From: Melioribacteraceae bacterium
GTDB lineage: Bacteria > Bacteroidota > Ignavibacteria > Ignavibacteriales > Melioribacteraceae
Direction of reading: 5' to 3'
NCBI GenBank assembly: GCA_035362835.1
Contig: DAOSDY010000001.1
Span: 1,426,001 to 1,490,000 of the forward strand
DNA length: 64,000 nt
The notes beneath the pieces are model-generated. The model did not search any database. It had not been told where the DNA came from and was given only the letters and a program-made list of their open reading frames with translations. Numbering within the stretch: the first letter of the stretch is position 1; each line of letters opens with the position of its first letter. A program made the position numbers and the translations under genes. This document shows positions 17,662-26,415 of this stretch, one piece after another.

Positions 17662-19011
17662 TTAACCTTCCTTTTCAATAATTGTTAAATTTTCCCTTAG
17701 AATGGGTCCATAGTCTAATTTAGAAGGGCAGGCAAAAGTACAAAGAGCCAGATCCTCTTCGTCAAGCTCAAGGGCGCCAAGCTGTTCTGCCTCTTCAACA
17801 TCTTTTACGGCAAGAGCTCTGAGAAGATAGGTAGGAAGAATATCCATGGGCATAACTTCTTCGAAGCTGCCGCTTGGAACAATTGCTCTTTTACCGCCGT
17901 AAAGTTCGGTTGTGAACTCATATTCCTTTGAGGGTGAAAGTTTAGAAAAGACAACATTCTTCATTGTGTAATTATTTATGAAAGGATTCAGCCAGCCGAG
18001 GAAATTGCGCTTAACTGGATTCGGGATTACCGAAATCTGCTGGTGAAATCTTCCGATATATGCTTCGGAGTCTACTGCGGCGCGGCCCGAAAGAACCGAA
18101 CCCGAAATAGCTCTGAAGTTGGAATCGTTCAATTCGTTATTGATCAGATCTGAAATCGATGCGCCGCGGCGTGTTTTAATCAATCTCGGATTTTTTACCG
18201 AGGAGCCTGCGAACGATACTACTCTATCCGTCATGATTCTGCCGGTTACAAATAAATGTCCTATTGCAATCACGTCCTGTGCATTCAGATACCACACAAA
18301 ACGTTTTCTGCCGACCGGTGAAAGAAAATGAATATGTGTTCCGGCATTTCCGGCAGGATGCGGACCCTGAAACTCTTCTACGGAAATCTGTGGTGAATCG
18401 ATTACCGGTATTTTGGCTCCCGGCGACTTACAAACGAATACTTTGCCTTCGGTAAGCCTGGAGATTACTTCCAGTCCGTTCCTGAAATATCCTTCGTTCA
18501 AAGTGACTATTTTTTCAACCGAAGGAGCCAGAGGATTAGTATCCATAGCCGTAACAAAAATTGCGTGGGGAGTTGAATCGGGATCCGCTATTTTGCTGAA
18601 AGGACGGACTCTTATAGATGTCCATTCGCCCGATTCGATTAAGCGATGAACAACATCCTCGCGTGTAAGATTTTTCAGGTCGCCCTGATTTGTTACAGGG
18701 AATTTAATTTCCTCATTACCATTCAGCTCTATAACAAGAGAAAGGAAAATTCTCATATCTCCACGGTTAATCTCAACAACTTTTCCGCTTCCCGGAGATG
18801 TGAATTTAATTTTAGGATTTTTCTTGTCGGTGAAGAGTGGATCTCCGAGTTTAACGGTGTCTCCTTCTTTTACAAGCATTGTCGGCTTCATACCCGGATA
18901 GTCGTTACCCAGGAGAGCAACACGTTTTACATTATTAGAATTGGATATCTCCTGAACGGGTTTTCCCTTGATCGGCAGGTCCAATCCTTTTTTTAATTTG
19001 ATTATTCCCAT
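17662..19011 (-). CDS. nqrA: Na+-translocating NADH:quinone reductase subunit A
   Basis: 449 residues, soluble, and the first gene of the operon. The N-terminal MGIIKLKKGLDLPIKGKP is the standard NqrA start. ALLGNDYPGMKPTMLVKEGD and GPHPAGNAGTHIHFL are family landmarks. The C-terminal CTFACPSKLDYGPILRENL matches other NqrA proteins. NqrA is a cytosolic-side subunit implicated in quinone binding. The promoter should lie in the 377-base divergent region upstream. Confidence 0.96.
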   Translation of the reverse strand: MGIIKLKKGLDLPIKGKPVQEISNSNNVKRVALLGNDYPGMKPTMLVKEGDTVKLGDPLFTDKKNPKIKFTSPGSGKVVEINRGDMRIFLSLVIELNGNEEIKFPVTNQGDLKNLTREDVVHRLIESGEWTSIRVRPFSKIADPDSTPHAIFVTAMDTNPLAPSVEKIVTLNEGYFRNGLEVISRLTEGKVFVCKSPGAKIPVIDSPQISVEEFQGPHPAGNAGTHIHFLSPVGRKRFVWYLNAQDVIAIGHLFVTGRIMTDRVVSFAGSSVKNPRLIKTRRGASISDLINNELNDSNFRAISGSVLSGRAAVDSEAYIGRFHQQISVIPNPVKRNFLGWLNPFINNYTMKNVVFSKLSPSKEYEFTTELYGGKRAIVPSGSFEEVMPMDILPTYLLRALAVKDVEEAEQLGALELDEEDLALCTFACPSKLDYGPILRENLTIIEKEG

Positions 19012-19388
19012 AATTATCCCAGATAATTCAAAAATAATGAGACAAACATAACGATTTATATCCGATTGTTAAAGTCAAACGTATATGTAAAAATGATTTC
19101 TGATTAAATTTATTGACTTAATAAGTTTCAATAATACTAATTAAAGAATGCATTAATAAATTGATCCTCTAATTTGATAATCGGAACAGCGTGCCGCTCT
19201 GTACAGTTTCCCGGCCGTATTTTTTGCAATTAATATTAGAATATTTTCAAATATTCATTAAACCTTCCTGTCTCTTTATTTGTCTTTATTAATAGTTTGC
19301 GGTAAAAAGTGTAGTTTTATTGAAAGACGACTATTAATTTTACCACTCGTTAATTAAGAATTAATTTAATAAAACATCAGGAGCAGAC
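19012..19388. other. Divergent intergenic region between nqrA and the efflux operon
   Basis: 377 bases with no gene. It must hold the promoters of both the leftward nqr operon and the rightward Spy-like/MacAB/TolC operon. It is AT-rich. I see no riboswitch-like structure or strong inverted repeat. CAGGAG just before 19389 is the ribosome binding site of the rightward operon. Confidence 0.6.
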
Positions 19389-19748
19389 ATGTCACGCAAA
19401 TATTTTATGCTTGCACTTCTTTTCTTTGTATCCTTATCAGTTGTAATCGGACAGCCGAGAATGGATCCGAAAGAAAGAGTTAAAGAACTTAAAGAAAGAT
19501 TAAATCTGAATGATAAGCAGACCAAGCAGATTGAAGATATTCTAGTTAAACAATCCGAAGAGATGCAGGCAATATTCAGCAGCGGCGGCGGAGACCGCGA
19601 AGCAATGAGAGATAAAATGATGAAACTCCGCGATGAATCAAACAAAAAAGTAGAAAAGGTTTTAAACGATAAACAGAAGGCCGAATACAAAAAATACCAG
19701 GAAGAGATGCAGGCAAGACGACAGCAGATGCGTCCGACGGGAAATTAA
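19389..19748 (+). CDS. Spy/CpxP-like periplasmic protein
   Basis: 119 residues. A signal peptide (1-21, ending VIGQ) is followed by a highly charged, methionine-rich helical protein with the pattern LKERLNLNDKQTKQIEDIL and LNDKQKAEYKKYQEEMQ. This is the LTxxQ-like double-helix pattern of the Spy/CpxP group, which in enterobacteria are periplasmic stress chaperones or metal-responsive sensors. It is the first gene of the efflux operon, 45 bases before the adaptor gene, so it may sense or buffer the cargo or stress handled by the pump. Function is inferred from pattern and context. Confidence 0.7.
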   Translation: MSRKYFMLALLFFVSLSVVIGQPRMDPKERVKELKERLNLNDKQTKQIEDILVKQSEEMQAIFSSGGGDREAMRDKMMKLRDESNKKVEKVLNDKQKAEYKKYQEEMQARRQQMRPTGN

Positions 19749-19793
19749 TCGTTAGCGGTCAAATTGATAAATTAATTCTATTAAGGCAATGTA

Positions 19794-21098
19794 ATGAAAA
19801 AGAAATATTTTATTTACGGCATAATCGGTATCGCCGTTATTGTTACGGCTTTTCTTCTTCTCAGCAAAGGGGAATCGGAGGAAAGCAAATTTTCGTTTGT
19901 AGAGGTTAAAAAAGGTAAAATAACAAATGCTATTACAAGTACAGGCACGCTCGAAGCGCTCTCTACAGTAGAAGTCGGAACACAGGTCTCCGGAAGAATT
20001 GCAAATTTGTTTGTAGATTTTAACGACGAGGTAAGAAAAGGAGAGCTTCTTGCTCTTATTGATACCACACTTCTTGCCGCCCAGGTGAGAGATCAGCTTG
20101 CAATTCTTGAGCGAACCAAAGCTCAATACAACGAAGCACTTGCAAAACACGAACGGAATAAAAAACTATTCGATAAGAAATTTATTTCCGAACTCGATTT
20201 TATTGCATCCAAAACGGCGATCGAATCCGCTCTGGCTTCTCTTAAGTCCGCCGAGTTCGCTATCGAAAAAGCCAGGACCAATCTTGAATATGCTTTCATA
20301 ACCGCTCCGATCTCCGGCAAAATAATCAACCGGAACGTTGAACAGGGTCAGACGGTTGCCGCAAGCCTTTCCGCTCCAACACTTTTTACAATGGTGGAGG
20401 ATCTTTCGTCGATGAGGATTCTGGCAAATGTTGATGAAGGTGATATAGGCCAGATTAAAGTGGGCCAGAAGGTTTCTTTTACTGTTCAGGCGTTTCAGGA
20501 TAAAAAATTCGAAGGGGAAGTATCTCAGATCAGATTAAGCCCTCAAACAATCTCGAACGTTGTCAATTATACTGTTGTTGTAACCGCTGATAATAAAGAA
20601 AAGTTACTGCTTCCGGGAATGACAGCTACTGTCGATTTCTATGTAGCCGAAAAGGAGGATGTGCTTATCGTTCCTAATGTTGCGCTCCGCTTTACACCGC
20701 CCGACGAAATGATGGAAGAATATACTAAGAGAATGGAAGAAAGATTAAAGAATATGCCCGATAGTCTGAAGAACAGAGGAATGGGTATGGGAATGGGTCA
20801 GATGGGCGGACAGGGTGCCGCATCCGGAATGAACTTCCAGAGAAGCGGACAGCAGGGAAGCAGAAACAGAAACTTCGGAAGAGTCTGGTATCTCGATGAA
20901 GATGGAAAGCTTGCTATGGGTATGATGTCACTCGGTATTACTGACGGGAAAAACACCGAAATGGTACGAAGCAGAAATATTACGGAAGGAATGCAGCTTA
21001 TAACCGGAGTTGTTGAAGCAGATACAAAGACAAGCAATTCTAATCCATTAAATCCGACACAGCAGAACAGGACTCCGGGTTTTGGTAGAGGATTCTAA
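19794..21098 (+). CDS. MacA-like periplasmic adaptor subunit of an efflux pump
   Basis: 434 residues. An N-terminal membrane anchor (about 7-23) is followed by the HlyD/MacA layout: a lipoyl half (TSTGTLEALSTVEVGTQVSG), a coiled-coil hairpin (about 90-165), the second lipoyl half (APISGKIINRNVEQGQTV) and a beta-barrel domain. An unusual Met/Gly-rich insert lies near residues 320-350 (MGMGMGQMGGQG). The adaptor bridges the inner-membrane ABC transporter and the TolC-like channel encoded downstream. Its stop is 10 bases before the TTG start of the ATPase gene. Confidence 0.9.
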   Translation: MKKKYFIYGIIGIAVIVTAFLLLSKGESEESKFSFVEVKKGKITNAITSTGTLEALSTVEVGTQVSGRIANLFVDFNDEVRKGELLALIDTTLLAAQVRDQLAILERTKAQYNEALAKHERNKKLFDKKFISELDFIASKTAIESALASLKSAEFAIEKARTNLEYAFITAPISGKIINRNVEQGQTVAASLSAPTLFTMVEDLSSMRILANVDEGDIGQIKVGQKVSFTVQAFQDKKFEGEVSQIRLSPQTISNVVNYTVVVTADNKEKLLLPGMTATVDFYVAEKEDVLIVPNVALRFTPPDEMMEEYTKRMEERLKNMPDSLKNRGMGMGMGQMGGQGAASGMNFQRSGQQGSRNRNFGRVWYLDEDGKLAMGMMSLGITDGKNTEMVRSRNITEGMQLITGVVEADTKTSNSNPLNPTQQNRTPGFGRGF

Positions 21099-21108
21099 GG
21101 AGGTTATC

Positions 21109-21870
21109 TTGACTAGAAATATTATCAGGACTTCCGGCTTATCCAAAACATATACAATTGGCGAGGTTGAAGTTCATGCGCTGCGTAAGGTTGATATTGA
21201 AATAAAAGAAGGGGAGTTCGTTGCTATTATGGGTGCGTCGGGCTCCGGTAAATCTACCTTGATGAATCTCCTCGGCTGTCTTGATCAGCCGACTTCAGGT
21301 GAATACTATATTGATGGAAATAATACGAGCAAATTCTCTCCAAACGAATACGCTGCAATCAGAAATCATAAGATCGGTTTCGTCTTCCAGGGTTTCAATC
21401 TTCTTTCAAGAACTACGGCTCTTGAAAATGTTGAACTGCCTCTTTTATACGACAGGTCTCATCGCTTTAAAGATCCTGTTGAAAAAGCCGTTAAAGCACT
21501 CGAAAGAGTTGGGCTGGGCGACAGAATGCACCATGTACCGAGTCAGCTTTCCGGCGGACAGCAGCAGAGGGTTGCTATTGCACGCGCTCTTGTAAATGAG
21601 CCCTCTCTAATACTCGCAGATGAACCAACGGGAAACCTTGATAGCCGGACTTCAATAGAAGTTTTCTCGGTGTTTCAGGAGCTTAATGATGAAGGGATTA
21701 CTATCGTTCTTGTAACACACGAGAGGGATTTCGCGCTGTTTGCTAAAAGAATAATTGAGCTCAGGGATGGAAAAATTATTCAGGATGTCGCGATTAAAAA
21801 CCGGCTCTTTGCAAAAGAGGAATTGAAAAAGATGAAGGAAGATTCTGTTATTCAGGTTGAGGAGGATTAA
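21109..21870 (+). CDS. MacB-type ABC transporter ATP-binding protein
   Basis: 253 residues from a TTG start at 21109, chosen because AAGGAGG lies five bases upstream; the frame is open to 21082. It has a Walker A GASGSGKST, signature LSGGQQQRVAIARAL, Walker B LILADEPTGNLD and the H-loop THE. It belongs to the LolD/MacB class that powers tripartite efflux or lipoprotein release. In E. coli MacB the ATPase and permease are fused; here they are separate genes. It ends two bases before the permease start. Confidence 0.93.
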   Translation: MTRNIIRTSGLSKTYTIGEVEVHALRKVDIEIKEGEFVAIMGASGSGKSTLMNLLGCLDQPTSGEYYIDGNNTSKFSPNEYAAIRNHKIGFVFQGFNLLSRTTALENVELPLLYDRSHRFKDPVEKAVKALERVGLGDRMHHVPSQLSGGQQQRVAIARALVNEPSLILADEPTGNLDSRTSIEVFSVFQELNDEGITIVLVTHERDFALFAKRIIELRDGKIIQDVAIKNRLFAKEELKKMKEDSVIQVEED

Positions 21871-21872
21871 TT

Positions 21873-23090
21873 ATGCAGGTGAAAAATATTTTAAAGGTTG
21901 CTATAAGAAGTATAATGAAATCGAGAATGAGAAGTCTTCTTACTGCTCTTGGTATCATTATCGGTGTTGCCGCAGTTGTGGTGATGGTTGCTATTGGAGA
22001 CGGCGCACAGAAGCAGGTTGAAGATCAGATAGCTTCTCTCGGCTCAAACCTGATCGTAATTACACCCGGTGCTTCACTTAGCGGCGGAGTTAACCGCGGC
22101 ATGGGAACATTTAACCGCTTCACCTTCGATGATGTTGACCGGATCAAAGACGAAGCATCACTTATAAGTGGAGTAACTCCGATTGTAAGATCCGGCGGAC
22201 AGATAATCGGCGGAGTGGGAAACTGGTTTACTCAGGTCCAGGGCGTATCGCCGGATTACCTCGAAATCAGATCATGGAAACTTAAGTCGGGCGAGTTCTT
22301 TACCGAGCGTGACGTTCTTGCAAGATCTAAAGTCTGTGTACTCGGCTCAGAAGTCGCGAATAATCTTTTCCCCGATGATGACCCGATTGGTCAACAGGTT
22401 AGAATCCGTAATGTTCCGTTCAGAATTATTGGTGTACTTACTGAGAAGGGACAGACTTCGGTTGGTACAAGCAACGACGATATTATACTCGCTCCTTCAA
22501 GAACAGTTCACGAGAGATTATCGGGCGGAAGATTTATAAGCTCCATTCAGGTAAGCGCTCTCACACCGGAACAGATTCCGAAAGCCAAAGAGGAACTGAG
22601 AAGAATTATGAGAGACGCTCATAAATTAACCCAGGGTGAAGACGATGATTTTACTATTCAGGACCAGGCGGACTTAGCAACAGCCGCAACTGAAACCTCG
22701 AAAATTCTTACTATCCTTCTCGGATCTGTAGCAGGTGTTTCGCTTATTGTCGGCGGTATCGGCATTATGAATATTATGCTTGTTTCCGTAACAGAACGAA
22801 CCAGGGAAATCGGTATAAGACTTTCGATCGGTGCTCGCGCATCGGATATCCTGATTCAATTTCTTACCGAAGCTATTGTATTAAGTCTTGCAGGGGGGAT
22901 TCTGGGAGTGGCCCTCTCCTTCGGCGTTGCTTATATATTGAATAATTATACGAGCCAGGTGGCTAACATTCAACCCGAAATTATTCTTCTGGCTTTCGGA
23001 TTTGCCGGCGCAATCGGTATCTTTTTCGGATTCTATCCCGCAAGAAAAGCATCCAGACTTAATCCGATTGATGCATTAAGATATGAATAA
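21873..23090 (+). CDS. MacB-type ABC transporter permease
   Basis: 405 residues with the MacB_PCD plus FtsX layout: one N-terminal membrane helix (about 20-42), a large periplasmic domain (about 45-270) and three C-terminal helices. Landmarks are RSLLTALGIIIGVAAVVVMV near the start, GGIGIMNIMLVSVTERTREIGIR, and the ending YPARKASRLNPIDALRYE. It works with the ATPase just upstream, the adaptor at 19794 and the outer-membrane channel at 23151. Confidence 0.94.
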   Translation: MQVKNILKVAIRSIMKSRMRSLLTALGIIIGVAAVVVMVAIGDGAQKQVEDQIASLGSNLIVITPGASLSGGVNRGMGTFNRFTFDDVDRIKDEASLISGVTPIVRSGGQIIGGVGNWFTQVQGVSPDYLEIRSWKLKSGEFFTERDVLARSKVCVLGSEVANNLFPDDDPIGQQVRIRNVPFRIIGVLTEKGQTSVGTSNDDIILAPSRTVHERLSGGRFISSIQVSALTPEQIPKAKEELRRIMRDAHKLTQGEDDDFTIQDQADLATAATETSKILTILLGSVAGVSLIVGGIGIMNIMLVSVTERTREIGIRLSIGARASDILIQFLTEAIVLSLAGGILGVALSFGVAYILNNYTSQVANIQPEIILLAFGFAGAIGIFFGFYPARKASRLNPIDALRYE

Positions 23091-23150
23091 GAATTCAAAT
23101 GGATCGGCTTATGCCGGTCCGGTTATTACAGAAAATATTAGAGATCTAGA

Positions 23151-24485
23151 ATGAAAAATTACAAATACTATCTTCTTTTTATTACAACCTTTCTTCTGTT
23201 TACAACTTCTTTCGGACAGAAAAAATTAACTCTGAACGAGGCGATTTCAATCGCGCTTAACAGCAACACAAATCTCGTAAAATCACAGAACACTCTCCTT
23301 ACCACCGAAGCGAGTGTAAAAAATGCTTACGGGGATCTACTGCCGTCTCTCGGAATTGGCGGTTCATGGGGATGGTCGAGAACCAATGACGACGGGGGTA
23401 CTCAGCTCGATTTCTTCGGCAGGGAACAGATTATTCCGGCATCGCAAATCGATTCCAGGAGTTATTCACTCTCGGCTAGCGGAAATGTCACTCTCTTCAA
23501 TGGCTTGTCGAATTACGCCAATATCAAACAGAAAGAGACAAATCTTAATTCTGCACTTTTCGACCTAGACAAATTGAAACAGGATATTATACTTCAGACC
23601 GCCAGCTTATATTTCTCGATTATAAGTTACGAGCGACTTCTCAAGTTCCAGGAGGAGAATTATACTTATAATAAAAATCTGACCGATAAAATCAGGGAGA
23701 TGCTCGATCTAAATATGATTACCGTCTCGGATGTATATGCCCAGGACGTACAAACGGCAAATTCGGAACTCGCGTTCCTCCAGGCGAAGAACAACTATGA
23801 AAAAGCAAAAATAAATCTTCTCAAATATCTCACGCTCGATATAACGGGTGAATATACGTTTGAAGCTCCGCAGTCAGTTAATTTTAATTATTTCGATTCT
23901 CGTGATGATCAGACAAAGTTATTTGAAGCCGCGTTAAAAAGTAGAAAAGATTTTCAGAGTCAGAAACTTAAACTTGAAAGCGCGCAGTATCAGCTCACTA
24001 TTTCCCGCTCCGGATTATTTCCAACGGTGAGCGGAAACTACCGGTATTCTACAAGCGCCATACGACCGGGGGATCTTTTTAACCGGAGAATTTTCAGTAT
24101 GGGGCTTTCATTAAACTTTTCTATTTTTTCCGGATGGAATACCGAGTTTGCAATTCAATCTGCAGAAGTTCAGATAAAAAATGCAACCGAGGATCTGAAT
24201 GCTCTTGAAAAAGAAATCCGGGCACAGGTTAAAAATACATTGCTGGATCTGGAAACCGCGAAGACTCAGGTAGAAGTAACAAATAAAAGCCTAATATCCG
24301 CGCGCTTGAACTGGAATATGAAACGAGAGAATTATGAACTCGGCTCAGCTACATTTATTGAAATGCAGCAGTCGTACAGGGATTATCTTCAGGCGCAGAA
24401 TAATGATATTCAGGCTCAGTACAGCTATTTCACAAAACAATTTGAATTGATGAATGTTCTTGGCCGGCTTAATACTGAATTTTAA
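23151..24485 (+). CDS. TolC-family outer membrane channel protein
   Basis: 444 residues with a signal peptide (1-22, ending SFGQ). LTLNEAISIALNSN at the start is the usual outer-membrane efflux protein (OEP) opening. Long coiled-coil helices alternate with beta-barrel segments in two internal repeats, and the protein ends with LNVLGRL-like QFELMNVLGRLNTEF. It forms the outer membrane exit duct of the pump encoded upstream. A strong terminator follows at 24505, closing the five-gene operon. Confidence 0.92.
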   Translation: MKNYKYYLLFITTFLLFTTSFGQKKLTLNEAISIALNSNTNLVKSQNTLLTTEASVKNAYGDLLPSLGIGGSWGWSRTNDDGGTQLDFFGREQIIPASQIDSRSYSLSASGNVTLFNGLSNYANIKQKETNLNSALFDLDKLKQDIILQTASLYFSIISYERLLKFQEENYTYNKNLTDKIREMLDLNMITVSDVYAQDVQTANSELAFLQAKNNYEKAKINLLKYLTLDITGEYTFEAPQSVNFNYFDSRDDQTKLFEAALKSRKDFQSQKLKLESAQYQLTISRSGLFPTVSGNYRYSTSAIRPGDLFNRRIFSMGLSLNFSIFSGWNTEFAIQSAEVQIKNATEDLNALEKEIRAQVKNTLLDLETAKTQVEVTNKSLISARLNWNMKRENYELGSATFIEMQQSYRDYLQAQNNDIQAQYSYFTKQFELMNVLGRLNTEF

Positions 24486-24504
24486 TTGATATCGGAAAAA
24501 CAGA

Positions 24505-24532
24505 AAACCCCGGTAATGCCGGGGTTTTTTAT
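24505..24532 (+). terminator. Terminator of the efflux operon
   Basis: CCCCGG (24508-24513) pairs with CCGGGG (24519-24524), extended by flanking A-T pairs, followed by TTTTTT. Confidence 0.9.
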
Positions 24533-24550
24533 TTTAAATGATGATTTGAA

Positions 24551-25432
24551 TTATGGAATGTCCCGCCCTCTTGCTGCTGTCCAGACCCGGAACCATTCCT
24601 CCCGCGACAGTTTAATGTTAACTCCTTCGATAGCGTTTTTAATTCTTTCAATCCTGCCGCTTCCTAAAATTAGAACAAAGTTAACCGGGTGAACAAAGAG
24701 CCATGCGGCGGCAATCGGTTCAATTCCGTTTGTTCCGTAATTGTATGCAAGCTCGTTCAGAACGGCTCGTGTTCTTAACGCACTTTCACTCTCCTCGTAG
24801 AAAATTCTTCCTCCTGCAAAAGGAGACCAGACCATCGGAACCACTTTCTTCTGCTGAAGAAAATCGATGTTGCCGTTATCAAAATGCTCGTGATTTAATA
24901 CTGAAACTTCTATCTGATTTGTAGTCAGAGGAAACGGAAGCCGAGATTGAAGTAGATCAAACTGATGAGGCAGAAAATTCGATACTCCGAAATGTAATAC
25001 TTTACCTGAAGCTTTTAACTCGGTAAAAGCCCAGGTTGCTTCGTCGGCATTCATTAAAGGATCCGGACGGTGAATAAGAAGCAGATCAATGAAATCTGTC
25101 CCCAGATTCATGAGTGAGTTTTCAACAGATTTTATAATGTGGTCTTTACCCGTATCGTAATACTTAATTTTCCGCTCCGGATATTTTGATGATGTAAGTT
25201 TAATACCGCACTTGGTAACAATTGCCATCTTTTTGCGGAGGGATGGATTCGATTTTAGAACTTCTCCGAACAATCCTTCGCATTCGTAATCGCCGTATAT
25301 GTCGGCATGATCGAAGGTATTAATCCCGAGATCGATTGAGCCGGAAATCAGTTTCTCCAAACCGGATCTGGAATAATTCCAGATTTTCGCCCGCCACAAT
25401 CCAAGCGCTGTTCTTGATAGTAAAGGATTCAT
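24551..25432 (-). CDS. Aldo/keto reductase
   Basis: 293 residues, soluble TIM-barrel NADPH-dependent oxidoreductase. The catalytic Asp and Tyr lie in FDHADIYGDYE, the Lys in VTKCG and the His in LLIHRPDPLM. The NADP-binding end has ILGSGRIERIKNAI. It resembles the YdhF-like group of aldo/keto reductases. The natural substrate cannot be inferred. It is convergent with the efflux operon and stands alone. Confidence 0.9.
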   Translation of the reverse strand: MNPLLSRTALGLWRAKIWNYSRSGLEKLISGSIDLGINTFDHADIYGDYECEGLFGEVLKSNPSLRKKMAIVTKCGIKLTSSKYPERKIKYYDTGKDHIIKSVENSLMNLGTDFIDLLLIHRPDPLMNADEATWAFTELKASGKVLHFGVSNFLPHQFDLLQSRLPFPLTTNQIEVSVLNHEHFDNGNIDFLQQKKVVPMVWSPFAGGRIFYEESESALRTRAVLNELAYNYGTNGIEPIAAAWLFVHPVNFVLILGSGRIERIKNAIEGVNIKLSREEWFRVWTAARGRDIP

Positions 25433-25571
25433 TAAATCTCCGGTGAAAATTTAATACAAAAATAGAGTTTATAGGAAACTTTCCTAATTATTTATCGTCT
25501 ATATTTATGTGTTGAAATTGAATTATAACAAAATTATTTTTTGTGCGGGTATTGCTTAAAGGAAAACCAGC

Positions 25572-26282
25572 GTGGTTTATATGAAAAAAATATCGCTTTT
25601 TGCTCTTCTTGTCCTAATAGTCTTCGTAAACAACTCGTGTTCTGTTTCGGACAGATTCACATATGTAGCTCCCGAATATAAAAATTTGAACCAGTCCGGT
25701 GTTCAGATCCTTATAATGCCGTTTATCTCATCTCTGCTGGAAAATGACCAGCTTGCTGAATTTATCAACAGAAAAAACGCATCCAAGCAGATGCTCACAT
25801 CAAAAGAGATTGAATTAATTGATAATTATATCCCAGTATTGTTATCAGAGAATACTTTTGCAAAAATTGTAAAAGCAAATAAGGAATCAATTAAATCGCC
25901 TCTAAAATTCGAATACAAATCCCCCGGAAACGAGTTCGATTCAACTCAATTAGTTTATATTCCGGATGTAAGGGGATTCTCATACGAGGAGAACATTCCT
26001 AATTATCTTTTCTTTGTTGAAGATGCTTACTTTAATAAGAGCGGCGACGAAAAAGGAGTGACGATGGGCCGCGGCTCCGAATCCTTCTTTGTTATGGTTG
26101 CCGGCATTGAATATCTTCTCTGGGATAATCTTAAAGGAAGGGTTGCGGCTTTCGGAAAACTGCAGGCTAAACAGAAACTTCTTTCCCTCCCGAATAAGGA
26201 ATCCTATCTGGCAATCCTGGAAACTTTTGTTGTTGATCTGCTGAGCCAGAGCCCTCTCGCTCAGAAAAAAGTTTATTTCTGA
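25572..26282 (+). CDS. Lipoprotein of unknown function
   Basis: 236 residues from the GTG at 25572, which has AAAGGA at a suitable distance; an ATG at 25581 (MKKISLFALL) is an equally good signal-peptide start. The lipobox is VNNSC. The mature protein has an early IQILIMPFISSL strand and a charged helical middle, and ends SPLAQKKVYF. The alternation resembles lipoproteins that assemble at the envelope, but I recognise no family. It is followed after about 130 bases by the large secreted fusion protein and may or may not share its transcript. Confidence 0.65.
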   Translation: MVYMKKISLFALLVLIVFVNNSCSVSDRFTYVAPEYKNLNQSGVQILIMPFISSLLENDQLAEFINRKNASKQMLTSKEIELIDNYIPVLLSENTFAKIVKANKESIKSPLKFEYKSPGNEFDSTQLVYIPDVRGFSYEENIPNYLFFVEDAYFNKSGDEKGVTMGRGSESFFVMVAGIEYLLWDNLKGRVAAFGKLQAKQKLLSLPNKESYLAILETFVVDLLSQSPLAQKKVYF

Positions 26283-26415
26283 CCTCTGTTTATAAATTTT
26301 CTATTAATCTGAAAACCGGGCAATCAAACAGTATTTGATTGCCGTTTTCACTTTCAAATCATATATCATTATCCCTATTTTTACCCCCAACTTATAATAA
26401 TATTTCGGATGCCAA

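Noticed and set aside
19012..19388. Riboswitch or attenuator in the nqr/efflux divergent region
   Set aside because: No stable stem plus terminator alternative and no known aptamer pattern could be drawn.
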